NCBI RefSeq assembly: GCF_041296385.1
Contig: NC_091018.1
Location: forward strand, 3,603,501 to 3,667,500
Origin: Aphelocoma coerulescens
Taxonomy: Eukaryota > Chordata > Aves > Passeriformes > Corvidae
Reading direction: 5' to 3'
Length of the DNA: 64,000 nucleotides
Of the stretch, positions 52,077 to 64,000 are shown one piece after another. A model generated the notes under the pieces. That model ran no database searches. It was not told where the DNA came from and saw nothing but the letters and a program-made list of their open reading frames with translations. Position numbers and translations under genes: made by a program. Positions within the stretch are counted from its first letter, which is position 1. Each line of letters starts with the position of its first letter.

Positions 52077-52545
52077 AGTGAAGGAAAAGATGGGTTGTAG
52101 GGGGAAAAAAAAAATTACAAAATAGTGTTAGCAAAAGAAAGTGTAGAGGCTTCCTTAAGATGCTCTAACTTAGAACTGTCCAGAGGTCGCTCTTTTGAAG
52201 ATCTTGGGAAAGTATCAGAAAAAGGAAGTCCACAGGAAATGTATTTCCTTTTGGAGCTGTCCCATCCAGAGGAAAGCAGATGCTCCCAGAAATGCGTCAG
52301 TGCCACTGCTGAGTATCAATAATGCATTGCAGCAGGTGCTGCAGGCTATGATAGTTTCAATATATTTGAACAGTCAGCTCCTGCCTTTTCTGAAGGAAGC
52401 TCTGAATTATGGATGGGAACAAACGATGCTTTCTGATGGCAACATTTCAATAAAAGAACAAATAGAGTTCTTCAGGAACTCGGAGGCCATTGTGCAGCAT
52501 TTTCTGAGGAAATATCGGAAGACACAAATTTGGATAATGAAGTGA
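52077..52545 (+). pseudogene. possible broken exon, unidentified
   Basis: A strong acceptor (a pyrimidine-rich tract ending TTTCCCTGCAG) precedes 52,077 in phase 0, matching the donor at 49,733. In that frame there is a TAG at 52,098-52,100, then 73 open codons (with RSFEDLGKVSEK) to a stop at 52,320. From about 52,174 a second frame is open to 52,545 (with LNSQLLPFLKEALNYGW). The two protein-like frames overlap, which would fit one lost or gained base in an old coding sequence. It would also fit chance overlap. No restored sequence is proposed and no family is recognised. Confidence 0.2.
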
Positions 52546-55500
52546 TCATTTATATGAACTAAGTGTGTTCCCCTGCTTTTGTTATTATGGCAGAAATCCA
52601 TGTCAATATTAATCCTCCGTTAAGAACACTTTTGCTCCCAATCTGGTCTGCAGAATTCAGGCTGCCCACTTTATAAAATGGTCAGCAGCCAGTGAATCAA
52701 TGCTGAGAAGCAATTCATAGCAGTCACGATGGATTTGTGTTGCTGTTTAGCTGGGGGATGAGCTCCTTCAGAGGAAAAAGCTGCTCCTATTCTTCCAAGT
52801 GAGCTTCAGCCTTTACTAAAATAAACCTTTTCTCAAAGGAGAGGGTAGAGAAAATTCTTTAGAGAATCACTAATTCTGATCTACCTCAAGTCACTTCCAT
52901 TTTCTTCCTGGAGCACAGAGTGAATCATGTTGTGTGTGAGTCCTGTAACTGCAGCATTCCAGGGTAAAGTGTCTGGAAATTGAGAGTAGTGTCTGCCTTT
53001 TATTCTGCACTTACACTTCTGAGGCTCTATAATATTTTAGAGAAAGAAATTTTTCACAGCTGAAGAACTGCAAGAACCAAAGACGAAAAGCAGCACTTCA
53101 GAGCGTTATTAGGGATAACATCTATAAATAGTGTTTCTTCCCAGACATTTCTAAATCACATGTTATGATATTTCAAATTAATCAGTTAAAAAAAAAAAGA
53201 CTAAATTAAGAGAATTTCTTTTAAGGGCTTTAGATCAGGACTGAGTATGAAGCATCTCTATAATCAGGCATAAATAGGAATTGGGGTGGGTGGCGGAAAG
53301 ATTGGAAAAGGGCAACTAAAAACTCCACTGGGCTGTAGCTCTTGAAATATGGAAGATATCACAAAGATTAAAACAGCTACTTAATTTCTGTCAGCAACAG
53401 TTGCCTTCAGCATGTTGAAAGGAGCCCTATTTTTGGTAATAGTCAGCAATGCATTTGATGTGTGCTAATCATCAGACTGTCTTGGAGGTATTTGGAGAAA
53501 ACAGTACTACATGTAAAAAGATTAAACAGGAAAAATTCCAATTTTCAGTACTGCTTGTGATTTTGAATACTGGACAAATTGGCTGGTTGGTATGACAGAG
53601 AAAAATACCAACACCTGTAATGCAGAACCACTGCTCAGGGGCTCGGAAAATTTATCACATAAAATTCTAAGTATTTCCCAAATCCAGAGAGATTTGACTA
53701 TGAAATTGTTAATTGCATATCAAATTCGAGTACTAACAACTGAAAGATGGAAATACATAATGCAAATGCATAAATGAGAAAAAGCATAAAATTGATGGGT
53801 TTACAAAAATAATGTGTCCAGTTGATGTTACATTTCTTGGATAAGAAAGTTTTTTTAAGTATTAATTAAAGCATTTTTAAGTAAAGACAGAGATATTATT
53901 TATCTGATTTTTGGAAATACAACTGAAGGTTATGGGTGGAAAATGATCTGTTAAACTGAAGAAGTAAAAGTTTATATAAATTAGATTGATTGTACAGTAG
54001 ACAAAAACAGCCTGCATTAAAATGCAGGGTCTTGGACTGAAGGAAAGCTCCTTTTTAAAGATCTGTGTTTAATGTTTTCTTTCTTACCTGGGCTGACTTA
54101 AATGAAAATGTATAAAACAAGGATTTTAAAGACATGATGTTTTGAAGCATAAGTACCAAGAATGAATGTTGGTAGTATTGAGGTAAAATTTAAAAACATT
54201 GATTGTGACCTCCCCTTAGTTCCATAGCTATGCCACAAGGTAACTGCTGAAACTTTTGGTGCACAATGAATTTTAAGCCACAAGCTTTCTTCTTTTTATT
54301 TATTTTTTTATTCTAAAATAATCTGCAAATGAATTGAATCAAAATGATCTTACACAGCTTGAATATTGAAATTTTTACTGTTATCCTGGTTCCTCATTGT
54401 AACTTTGCATAGGTCTCTTGGTTATCATTTTCATTAGCAGCAACTGCTGAGAAGAGTGAGGGTGAAAAATTGTTGAATTATTGGTTTCAGGAGTGCCAAA
54501 GCTGCCCCCTGAGCAGGCAGGTGCTGCTCTGTTGGTACAGCAAAGTCCTTCAAGCCCTTCTGACAGAAAGGCAGAGGTTTATAATTATCAGTTGTCACTA
54601 AAATACCAGCTGGGGTTCAAGCTGCTGGTGCCTGAGTATTTTTAAAAATTACTGATGGTTTAGTTTGCGATAGAGAATAGATGGTGTGGGCTGAAGTTCC
54701 CTTTGCAGAGGTGTAGTTTGCAGTCAGAATCACTCCCTTGCATGCACTTTGCATCTTGAATATTGTTCCTGAGCTCTTTGGTGCGAGAGCAGGACAAATT
54801 GAAAGATGCTGTAGCTGGCAGGAGCTCACTGGGTTTGCTTTCATGGGGTGGTACTTCAGTCTTTGATGGTCTGGAGTTGATCTTTCCCTTTTGATTTATG
54901 TCAGTGAACAGTTTTGGTAAGAATGTTTGACAGTTTTTGATTCACAGGATTGTACTTCTTCATGAGCCTTAAAGCACAGGAAATTCATGATCCCTGAAAG
55001 TAGAGTGAGCAGCCATGACACAAAGCTGGAGGTCAATTAGATGGATCAAAAAGCTGGTCCCAATCAGTGAGTTCACTAAATCAAACACATTTACCCTTGG
55101 AACTTCCTACACTTGGCCACTGCATGGTATGGAAACCCAAGGGACATGAAGTAATGGGTCAGATTGGAAAAAGAGAGTGTTTCCTTAGGTAAGATGATGC
55201 TCAGACTATGAGATAAATAGATAGATATAGAGAGATATTTTTATTTTTTTTAGTTGCCAATCAGAGTCTAACAATTAAATGAAACTATTTTTCTCCTGAA
55301 GGGTCTTTCTATCCAGGTAGTTTATGAGATGTCTTATCTTATTCTTTCCCCACCCCCAAACAAAAAGGCAAATGGGGGGTAACCTTTTAGGTGTCTTAGA
55401 AGAATCAAGCTCATGACAGCCTAATCCTTAAAGGGATGTAATGAATAGCAAAGATATTTGATAAATACAGCCAGAACTCAACATCTGATAGTATATTAAA

Positions 55501-56007
55501 AAGTAAAAACCAAAACCAAAACATTATCTTCACATGACTGTCATTTGTTTGAGCAGTCCTGATATGCTATATTTTGACCTATTTTCTGGTGTGCTTTCTG
55601 TATCAGAGTGCTGATAGTGAGTATTTGTATTCATGGTTTGGCTGTATGACTAATTGAAGAAATTTGTAATCTTCTCGTCTCCTGTTGGCATTACATTACA
55701 TTGTTTTATATTAAATATGCTGCCTTTTTTAATCTGTGGGTTACAGATGCTTTTTTCTTTCCACATTCATGGTAGTATTATCCTATTAAGGGTGTTTGTG
55801 ATTTATTATTGCCTTGGTAAAGGCCATCTCGCAGCAATATGCGCTGATGCGCTGCCACGTTTGGCTGCAAACAGGAATTTGTTTTACTAATATGAAACAT
55901 GTTTATGGACTGCTGTGCTAACTTATCAAAATGCCTGGTGGAGAGGGAGTTATTTGAGATTTTTCTGCCTGATGGAGATTTAATGGTATCAGACTTAGGG
56001 AGAGGAT
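52546..56007. other. unique AT-rich sequence, nothing assigned
   Basis: No gene or repeat family is recognised. A short CpG-bearing stretch at 55,800-55,885 stands out slightly. Confidence 0.45.
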
Positions 56008-56185
56008 TGGCAGCAGGTCAGGGAGGGATCCTGCCCCTGTGCCCAGCCTGGGAGGCACCTCTGGGGTGCTGTGTCCAGCGCTGGGTCCTCAGGACAGGAG
56101 GGTCAGGGAGCTCCTGGAGTGGGGCCAGAGGAGGCTGTGGAGATGCTGAAGGGACTGGAGGAAAGGCTGAGGACCTGGGAGGTTG
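56008..56185 (+). mobile_element. CR1 internal fragment (end of ORF2 region)
   Basis: The order GGCAGCAGGTCAGGGAGGG, GTGCTGTGTCCAGCGCTGGG, CAGGGAGCTCCTGGAG, CCAGAGGAGGCTGTGG and ACTGGAGGAAAGGCTGAGG matches the last coding part of avian CR1. Unlike the other CR1 copies it stops before the 3' untranslated tail and gives way to unrelated sequence and then an A/C tract, so it is cut at both ends. Confidence 0.85.
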
Positions 56186-56302
56186 GAATCAAACACCAAA
56201 CCAAGTACCAGGATAATGTGGCACTGAAAAGGAGCCAAAGGCTCAGCAGCGACCTCAGTTGTTCACTGAACTCTGTCTATTTGGTTGTCTCAAAACTTAA
56301 CT

Positions 56303-56660
56303 AAAAAAACAAACAAACAAAACCAAAGAAAAAACAAAACACCAAAAAAACAAACAAAAAAAGCCAAAGAAAACCAAACAAAACCCCAAACCAACAAAAA
56401 AAAAAAAACCAAACCAACAAAAAAAAAACAAATAAACCAAAACCAAACCAACAAAATGAAAAAAAAAACCCACAAAACAAACAAACAAAACCAAAAAGAA
56501 ACCCAAAAAAACCCCAACCAAACAAAAAAAAAAGGTTAAAAACCCCAAAACCAACCAACCAAAAATAATTCCAAAAAAAGAGAAAAAAAAACCCTGAAAA
56601 AACAACAACAACAAAACAAATAACCTACCAAAAACCAGAAGCCAATTCAAAAAACAAAAA
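56303..56660 (+). repeat. long A/C low-complexity tract
   Basis: About 350 bases are made almost only of A and C on the plus strand, with about ten T and few G. They consist of irregular CAAA, CCAAA, CAAAAA and ACAAC words. Frames through it give Lys/Asn/Gln/Thr-rich (plus) or Phe/Leu/Trp-rich (minus) translations that are artefacts of composition. Confidence 0.9.
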
Positions 56661-59600
56661 GAGTTTTTATAATGGTTGGCCACAGAGGACATGTACAATT
56701 GTTTGGAGGTTTAGTAAGATCAGAAATGCTTCTTTTATTTCTAAGTTATCACAATACTCTGGGATTTAATCAATATAAGCAGGAACGGAAAAAATAATTT
56801 AGAAATTAATTATTTTTTTAAATTTTTAAAAACTTGTTTATTCTTGTGAATAAGGTGAAACCTGCATAGAAAATATAATTTTACTAAGGTGTTATTAATA
56901 CATAAAGGAAATACTTTCTTTAAAATTGAAAATCCTTTTTCTTTTTTTCTTTGAAATACTTCTGACTAGAGAAAAAGATAATAGATATGAAGCCAAGACA
57001 CTGAGATAATCTTAAATCCAGTCATGCAACAAGTCATGAGGGTCTGGCCATTCTAGCTCTTTCTGAGCATAGAAAGGCAAGCAGTGTAAGTCAGGATAAA
57101 TAATTTACAGCCCAGACTGTCCCCTAAAATGCAGTCAGTTTTCAGGAGGTGTCAGCTAGCAGATACTTGTACTGATTTAGAATAGAGCACAGTAGGATCC
57201 AAGCAAGCATTTGCTGCTGAATAATAATCCCACAGGAGACTACACAGCCCCAGGAGGCTTTCTTGTGTTATCTTCAGCAAAGCACGTTTAAAGTGATGTG
57301 AGAGACACGGGTTGGTGCCGTCCTTAGAACTTCAAAAGTTGCTGTAGCTTCTCTTTGGAGGGAAAGCTGAGCCTCCTGCTCAGAACTCCCGTGTGCAGCC
57401 TTGGGACTGGCCACGGTGTCGAGGCCGCTGCATCCTGGGACAGACACCAAAACTGCAAGGGTGGTGTCCACTCCCCGGGCCTTGGCTCTTGCCATGGGCC
57501 ACCCACGAGCCCCTGCCTCTTGGCTAGGCCCACATGCAAAAACACACCTGTTCATTTTCTGCCAAAAATCACAATATTGGCTCCCTCAGACTTCTGCCTG
57601 GGAGCTGGCAGTGTAGATCCGAAACAGTGAAATGAGGATGCAATTAACTAACTTCATAATTTCCTGTTTGTATATAAATAATAATCAATAATTCCCTCTC
57701 TTTTACCTCAGATAAGTAAAACTGTAGTAAAAGATAAGTAGGCATTTTGGTGTCTTTAGTTTTAAGGATAATCTAGCAGAATAATTTTCACTTCTGTCTT
57801 CTATATTTCTCTGGATGTTGGGTGAGATTTTGAATATTATAAATTGGAGTTTTTCAACAGAAGAACAAAAGGCATTGAAATATTTAGTGTTTGAAGAGTT
57901 GTGTGTAACAGATGCTTTGAAAAATTAAGTATTTGGGCATATTTCAGAATTGATCAAAATACTGTTAGTTTTTCACTAAATCTGAAGTTTCAACAGACTG
58001 TGATGCCAAGCATTTGTCAGTGAAATTAGTTCAGTGCAACCATTGGCTCTGTGGTTTTGCTGTCAGAAAGCAGTGAAGACCAACAAAATTTTAATTAGCA
58101 TTCATATTATATTTAGTCTGAATTAATGATCAGTGAGAGAAACAAATGTGCTTGTGGTCTATTTTGGTGCATTTAAAGAGAGGACTTTTGTTCCTAATTT
58201 GTCATCTAAAGTAACTTTATCTGTTGCTTGGACTACTTGAGGACTTAGCCATGTCATGATTAACCATGATCATGAAGGGATTAGCATGTCTGAAAATACA
58301 TTGTGGAAATAATTGTGACACAAGCGTGCTATTAAATAAATAAATAAACCCTGGCATGTCAAGTGAGTTGTAGTTTGTTGGCCTTAGATCAATAAACATA
58401 TAGAAAATGTTATAGTCAGGCCTTTAGTAGCTCTATGGCCCATTCACTCCTCCTAAAGGGAATGTTAATTTCTTCTCACACAGAAGTTAAGCATCATAAC
58501 TAATAGTTTTCATAAGCTCCTGTGCAGCAATAATGTGAATATTGAACATCAGCATGCTAAAGATCATTTCAAACCATGCAGGAATGACTCTTTGCAAAAC
58601 TGGTGGGTGGGTTTAGAAGCTGCAGTTGGAAGCCCTGGTGCAGGTACAGAGCAGCTCAGCAGGGTTTGACAGGAGCCAGGGTCTGTGACTTGTGCTCACA
58701 TGGACATCCTGAAGCACAGAACCATCGAGATGAAAGGCTGTGGAGATAAACAGCTGAGTGTTGTCAGAGCAAGGCCTGGGAATGGTTTTGCATCAGGAAA
58801 AGAAAAACACAAGGATGGGCAGCACCAGAAGTGTTGGCTCTCCCTTGGCCTTCCTTTCCCCTGTATAGATGGGGCTGTGCTCAGAGAAATCCTGATCCTG
58901 CAAACCTGGACTGCAAAGTTTTGGAGGTGCCCAGTTTTCTTACATTGCTGAGGATACTTGGAGAAGTTGTTTGACCTTCACTTGCCAATAGTTTGAGTAT
59001 GCGAAAACAAATGAGAAAGGTATTAAACATCGTGGGGTTTGCCTCTGCAGCAGGATTCATACTGTAGGAGTCTCGACTCCTAATTATCTGGAATTCGAGC
59101 TGCAATTCACTTCATGGACAGCTTTGTGACTTCATTCCTTGGGGTTGTGTTGTTTTGTTCATCATATGCTGAAATAATTCTCTCCTGGCACTTAATATGC
59201 TGTGACATTTGAGGAGAAAACAGTCTTATTTAGACTGAGGAACAACTGGGAATATCCTACCAGGAATAACTTGCTTTACAGCCTAGCCTTTTGCTTATTC
59301 TTTAATTAGGAGGCTAATTGTCATTGTGTCCCTGATTCGTATCTCTTGTTTTTTCTGTAGGAGATACTGAGGGATGGGGGAGGGATAGGACACACACAAC
59401 ACCTGTATCTCTCCTATTTAGATAACTTTTAGACCTTCAGATAAGTTAGTTATTGTCTTTAAATGTCCAGATCTTCATTTAAATGATGAACTTTTATAGG
59501 TTCTGTCTTCATCAAATGTCAGACTGTCCTGGTGTTCCATATCCTGAATAGATCTGTATTTAGGGCTCTGAGATCTCATATTTCTCAGTTAGAGCCATGT

Positions 59601-59946
59601 TAGACAGACAGCTCCCTGTTGACTAAACATCTAGGAGGCTCATGTTTAATTGTTCTCTCCAGCTGTGATGAACAGCTCTGAGCAGGATTTCTGTTTCATC
59701 AAACTCCACTTAAAGGAAAATCAGAGCACTTGGGGCCGGGGGCTCTCAGTTGCTGCTCCTCCACTATGAAGCTCCCTTTTTCCATCCCAGGCTGATGCAT
59801 TGCCTTCTTTCCCAGTGCAAAGCACCAGGTATTTTTCTTTGCACAAAACTTTCCCTCTGCTGCAGCTGCCAAATGGCCAAAGGGAGAGGAAGAGGAGTAA
59901 CCTGTGAGAAGAAGGGATGTAATATATTATAGTGAGAGATACAGCT
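56661..59946. other. unique sequence, no gene recognised
   Basis: A GC-richer patch at 57,300-57,610 has open frames on both strands and some CpGs but no family match. An (AAAT)n run lies at 58,333-58,348. Confidence 0.45.
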
Positions 59947-60291
59947 TGGCCTGGCTGCAGCTGGGAGAGAGTTAATTCTCTTCCTAGCATCTCTTACCAT
60001 GTTTTATTTTTGATTTAGAATGGGGATAACACTGGTAGGACACTGATGTTTTAGTTGTTGCTGAGTGGTTTTAGCTTTGTAGTTGCAGCTTTTCAGTTTC
60101 CCATGCTCTGCCTGTGGGAAGGTGAACAAGGAACCCAGAGGAAGCCTGGCCAGGACAACGATCCAGCCTGGCCAAAGGGATATTCCAGGCCATGGAATGT
60201 CATGTCCAATGCAGAAACTGGGGGGAGTTGGCTGGGAACGGCTGATGGCTGGTCAGGGACTGGCCAGGCACCAATAAACAGGTGGTGAGCC
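59947..60291 (+). mobile_element. avian ERV LTR fragment (ERVL-like type)
   Basis: The segment follows a widespread bird LTR: a start like GGCCTGGCTGCAGCTGGGA, then GAGAGTTAATTCTCTTCCTAG, CACTGATGTTTTAGTTGTTGC, CTTTTCAGTTTCCCATGCTC, TGGCCAAAGGGATATTCCA, ATGTCATGTCCA and GAAACTGGGGGGAGTTGGC. The TATA region of the family is degraded here. The match stops near 60,291, so the 3' part of the LTR is missing. No internal viral genes are present. The family name is from memory and should be checked. Confidence 0.75.
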
Positions 60292-61741
60292 CATAAGGAA
60301 TATACCTTTTTGCCAACAAGATTTTAAATTTGTCTACACTTTTTCTAGGCAATACCAGGAGGAATGTGTCAAAAATGATCAAATTATTCTAAATTACCTG
60401 TTTGTTCTAGTACAGGAGGAGACAGGTTCTCTGAATTCCAGGAGAGACTTTATATTCCACCAAAAACCAGAACACTTTGAAAATATGTGCAACTGTATAT
60501 AAATTGTAAAATGTGTCCTTTCATTATCCCCAAAACTCATTTTTTTAATCTGTTATTATCTATTGGTATTATATATCCGTGTTTTATGCAAAGGTTTACA
60601 TATTTTAAGATTTTTTTTTTTTCACATAATTTTGAAGTAGCTTGCTTCAGGTAGATAAGAAGTTGCATTGTCACCCTGCCATCTTCATCCTAATTCAGGC
60701 TGATCTGTCTTGCTTCCTTCCCACTTGGGTGGGAATATTTCAAATGGAGTATGTATACAACCTGCCTATCTAGGTAAGATAAGACTGAATATCTGTCAGT
60801 ATCTCCCACTGCACTTGTGATCAGAGGTGCACTTAATAGCTCTGAAAATCAGGCCTAAGGAATTCATTAGAATGCCAGTTCCCTTGAAGTATTTTCTAGG
60901 AAAGATAGTTTAGAGAAGGGCTTGAAAATGTGACATTTAAAACCAGTCTCCCACTGAGCCATATTAGCATTAGCTTTGAACACAATTGTGGTTTATTGCA
61001 CGTGTGTCTGACAGTTCCCTGAAAGACAGGAGCTTGCCCATGAAGCTGCACTTTGGCATGCACTGGGTACTCCTCTGCATTGTTATATCCTCTCCCTGCT
61101 CCTCCTGAGCAGCCACTCCAAACATAAATTCAGCACTCATCACTGGCAATAAAAATAAGGCCTGACATCACCTCGGAGCTCCCGACCGGGATCATCTCTT
61201 GCAGCACCCTGGTGCATGGGGGAACTGAGATGTAAAGAGAGACTTGGTGAGTAGTCTGGAGAACAATGAGCATCAAAATAACACTTGCAATGTGCAAATC
61301 TGTGCCAAAATAAAAAGCACATTCAGTCAGGAAATCAGTGGTTCCCTTTCCCTGTGCTCGTACCTCCAGCAATGCCAACTGATGCTGAGCCTCGGCACCT
61401 CCTGCCAAGAGTAGAGTAGAGCTCACTTGCTGGAGAACATCTGCATCCAGCAGCCTGGAGTGCACCTTGGGGTGTGTGTGGGAGGGCTGGATCCAGGAGT
61501 GAGTGAGAGAGAAATATCAGCTGATCTTTTCTGCATTCCCTGATAAATCCAGTCTGATGTCATGGACTAAGCAGCTGCACGTACGTCAGCTTGTCAGAGG
61601 GATGGGCAGGGTCCTTTTGAGTGATCCTCCTGATCCTTCCCACTTATCTGGGCTGCTACTCAAGGTGCAGAGCACTCTGATTCCAACAGCTGTGGGGTTT
61701 TGGATGAAACTAAAGTGAGGGATGCGGCACAGGAATGGATT
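60292..61741. other. sequence between two opposed LTR fragments
   Basis: Nothing retroviral could be recognised between the two LTR pieces. A minus-strand frame at 61,130-61,465 (111 codons) is protein-like in look but unsupported. Confidence 0.4.
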
Positions 61742-61871
61742 TAGTGCATAAGAGTCACTGTCCAGTGATGAAAACATCCCTGTGTCATAAACAGTGTTCC
61801 CAGCACAGATCCACAACACAGCCCCCCACCAGCTACTGAGAAGGGAGTTAACTCTAGCCCAAACCAGCACA
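61742..61871 (-). mobile_element. avian ERV LTR fragment, 5' part, reverse direction
   Basis: Read on the minus strand it begins TGTGCTGGTTTGGGCTAGAG, then TTAACTCCCTTCTCAGTAGC, GGGGCTGTGTTGTGGAT, GTGCTGGGAACACTG and ACACAGGGATGTTTTCATC. This is the first ~130 bases of the same broad LTR class as at 59,947 but a different subfamily. The match fades below 61,742. No target duplication could be paired. Confidence 0.6.
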
Positions 61872-64000
61872 GATAGTAATAACAGAAATAATTTATGGCT
61901 GGTGTAGCAGGAAGGTGTTGTGGGGAAATGGGAGAGTTTCTGAAAAATGCTAATCAACTGCATTGTGTTAAAACAATCAAAAATCTGGACTGTGATTGAC
62001 TTATCAGTTAAAATTGGGGGGGGGGGGGGGGGGAAGGAACATTTTTACTGAAAATATCTATGTATTCAATTTTCATTTCCCACACACTGAAAACTTGTTA
62101 AACTCCTTGTATGCCTAAATAGACTCATCAGATAGATAAATTGCATAGCTGTGTTAACTGGAATCCCAGGTCATTTGCTCTATTTGATTTGTTAGAAGTG
62201 ATATCATGGATATAATTTTGTTCTGCAGTTGTTTTTACCTCTCCTAAGACACATCCCTTTGAAATTTTACCTGGTTATAGTTCTCTCAGTTACGTTTTCC
62301 TTTCCTTTCTTAATATAATTGTACATTTCTCTCTTCTTCCACAGCCTTAACCTGTGTTGTCAATTAAGATCAGATACAGAATTTAAAACAGTGCAAAGAA
62401 ACAGAACAACTGAATATAGAGCACTTAGGGAAACTGGAGTCTTCCACTAAAACTAAAGGGAGAGGTGAAGCTTAGAGCACAGACACTAAAGAATCTTGAG
62501 AAGAAGAGCTGCAGAATCTTATAATTAACAATTAAAAAACATGATGTTCTCAACTCAAGAACATAAATTTCTTGTTGGTGAGAAAAACTGGATTCAAAAT
62601 TTTATTTTGATGAATCATTTTATTCTCTATGTAAAAATTTGCTTTTAGTTGAATGCAGTAAAATAAAAGCCTATTTTATCAGTAGGAGATTGAACCTTTG
62701 GCATTATTTATAGATGCAGACTAATCTCAGAACCCTGAATTTTAGCCCTGTCATTTAGGGATAATCTTGAAATTGAAAATGCAGAAGTAGGAGATGCTTT
62801 TTAAGGGATTTCTCTTGTTAAGGCATTGCCAATGTTGTAGCATTGTATTTATACTGTATATACTCAATATATATTATATTGTATATATTCAAAAGCTTAG
62901 TGCTTTTGAATAACAAAACTAAATGGCCCCCAAAACACAAGAAGCTGTTGCTGACAACTGGTAGAACTCTAGAATTGTGAAATAGTATATTTTGTTTTCT
63001 TAAAATATAAATATTTTCAAATCTGATTCCAGATTGAGATCAGTGATTACACAGCAAACATTTTATTTCCAGCCACAGAATCTGATGTGATAACCTGGTC
63101 TTTCTATGCTGAATAGTTGTCAGAAGGTATCTCATTCTGCATGCTGAGTTTAGGGTTTTTTCCTCTCTTTCCTTGCGTTGCAAGAAGAGCATTTCCCCAT
63201 GCTGGTTCTTAATATGCAAAGAATGAGGCAGCCTCTTAGAGAACCTGATGGTTTATGACCTGTCTCTAAGCTTTTAGACTCTGGGAGGGTTGGGTAGTAC
63301 AGGAAATAAGTATGAGACAGGATTAGTAACCATTGAGAAGAAAAGGAATCTGATTGATGAATTCAAAAGGTGGAATAGCTGCAGGGTCAGTTACTGTCAA
63401 ACTGAATGAGAATTATGCCAAAGAATGAGTTTCTTAAGATCTAGGGGAATTAGTGAAAAGCAATAGACCTTCAGGTACCTTTCTGCTCCTATCAGTTTTA
63501 AACCCCAGTTAATTTAGCATTCTTTTGTGATCCTGACAGCTCCACCGCAGGCAGTTTCACCACTGGCAGACTTCATAGGTGTTCACATAGCATTGTGAGG
63601 AAGGCTGTGGAAACACAGAATTAAATGGATGGGACTTGCAGCACACCTACAAACTCCTTACAGAACAGATTCTGTCTCAGCAAACCTGTCCTGTGGCCAG
63701 GGTGTCCCTAGGCCAGGTGAAGCAACACGAGAAATGTTACATTTAATTCATCGTGGTTTCCCAAAAATCAGTGTCTGGTGCTCTGGGCACCAGCTGCTGT
63801 TTGTCTGCTCCTGCCAGAGCAAGGAGCAACCTCACCCACGTTGCTGGGACATCTTGGGGACCCCAGAGCTCCTGCTGCTCTGCTCCTCTTGCTGCCAGAA
63901 TTGTGCTCCTGACAGGAGAATGTGGGTTTGTCAGGGACTCACCTGGACAACCAAAAGAGCCAGGATCTGTGGCACCCTCTGCACTCTGCCCGTGTGAGGC
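61872..64000. other. unique sequence, no gene recognised
   Basis: It holds an 18-G run at 62,016-62,033, a TA-rich stretch at about 62,850-62,890 and a GC-richer right end (63,630-64,000). A 122-codon plus frame there closes at 63,997. No repeat family or exon signal is recognised. Confidence 0.45.
62016..62033 (+). repeat. poly(G) run, 18 bases
   Basis: Eighteen consecutive G form a potential G-quadruplex. Length is prone to sequencing error. Confidence 0.85.

Noticed and set aside
56285..56698. Overlapping long frames on both strands (Lys/Gln/Asn-rich and Phe/Leu/Trp-rich)
   Set aside because: They are pure products of the A/C tract, which has almost no T and so almost no stop codons.
61130..61465. 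111-codon minus frame with a protein-like look between the ERV LTR pieces
   Set aside because: No splice sites, start context or retroviral motif could be identified.
1..64000. Bacterial genes, operons, CRISPR arrays or phage
   Set aside because: None are present. The repeat families and base composition are those of a bird nuclear genome.

Overview
The window reads as avian nuclear DNA, most likely from a passerine bird. The evidence is its repeat content. Several CR1 retrotransposon fragments carry the typical bird CR1 3' end. There is a tRNA-Ile-derived SINE with a CR1-like tail, of the type known as TguSINE1 in the zebra finch lineage. Solo LTRs and LTR fragments resemble bird endogenous retroviruses. 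The background is AT-rich and CpG-poor, with many stop codons in all frames. Nothing looks bacterial, plasmid or phage: there are no operons, no coding density and no CRISPR array. The many open frames of 60-160 codons are about what chance gives in 64 kb.

Layout. Roughly 0-22 kb is mostly unique AT-rich sequence with one CR1 3' end near 5.1 kb, homopolymer and A/C-rich tracts, and a few weak exon-like segments, mainly on the minus strand. CR1 3' ends lie near 22.3 and 29.1 kb. Two closely related solo LTRs, at 26,972-27,434 (minus) and 41,934-42,419 (plus), face each other about 15 kb apart. Each has 7-bp inverted termini and a 4-bp target duplication. An older CR1/L3-like fragment lies at 39.6 kb. 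A CpG-enriched patch near 48.1-48.5 kb is the best candidate for a regulatory element. At 49.6-52.5 kb two plus-strand exon-like segments can be joined in phase but carry a stop and a frame change. A SINE sits in the presumed intron. From 56 kb on there is a truncated CR1, a 350-bp tract made almost only of A and C, two oppositely oriented ERV LTR fragments (59.9 and 61.8 kb) and an 18-G run.

No complete protein-coding gene could be recognised. The exon candidates are low-confidence and unnamed. The window is best described as a gene desert or the inside of very long introns, and I see no convincing new biological system in it. The observations most worth checking are the inverted LTR pair, the SINE, the A/C tract, the CpG patch and the candidate exons.
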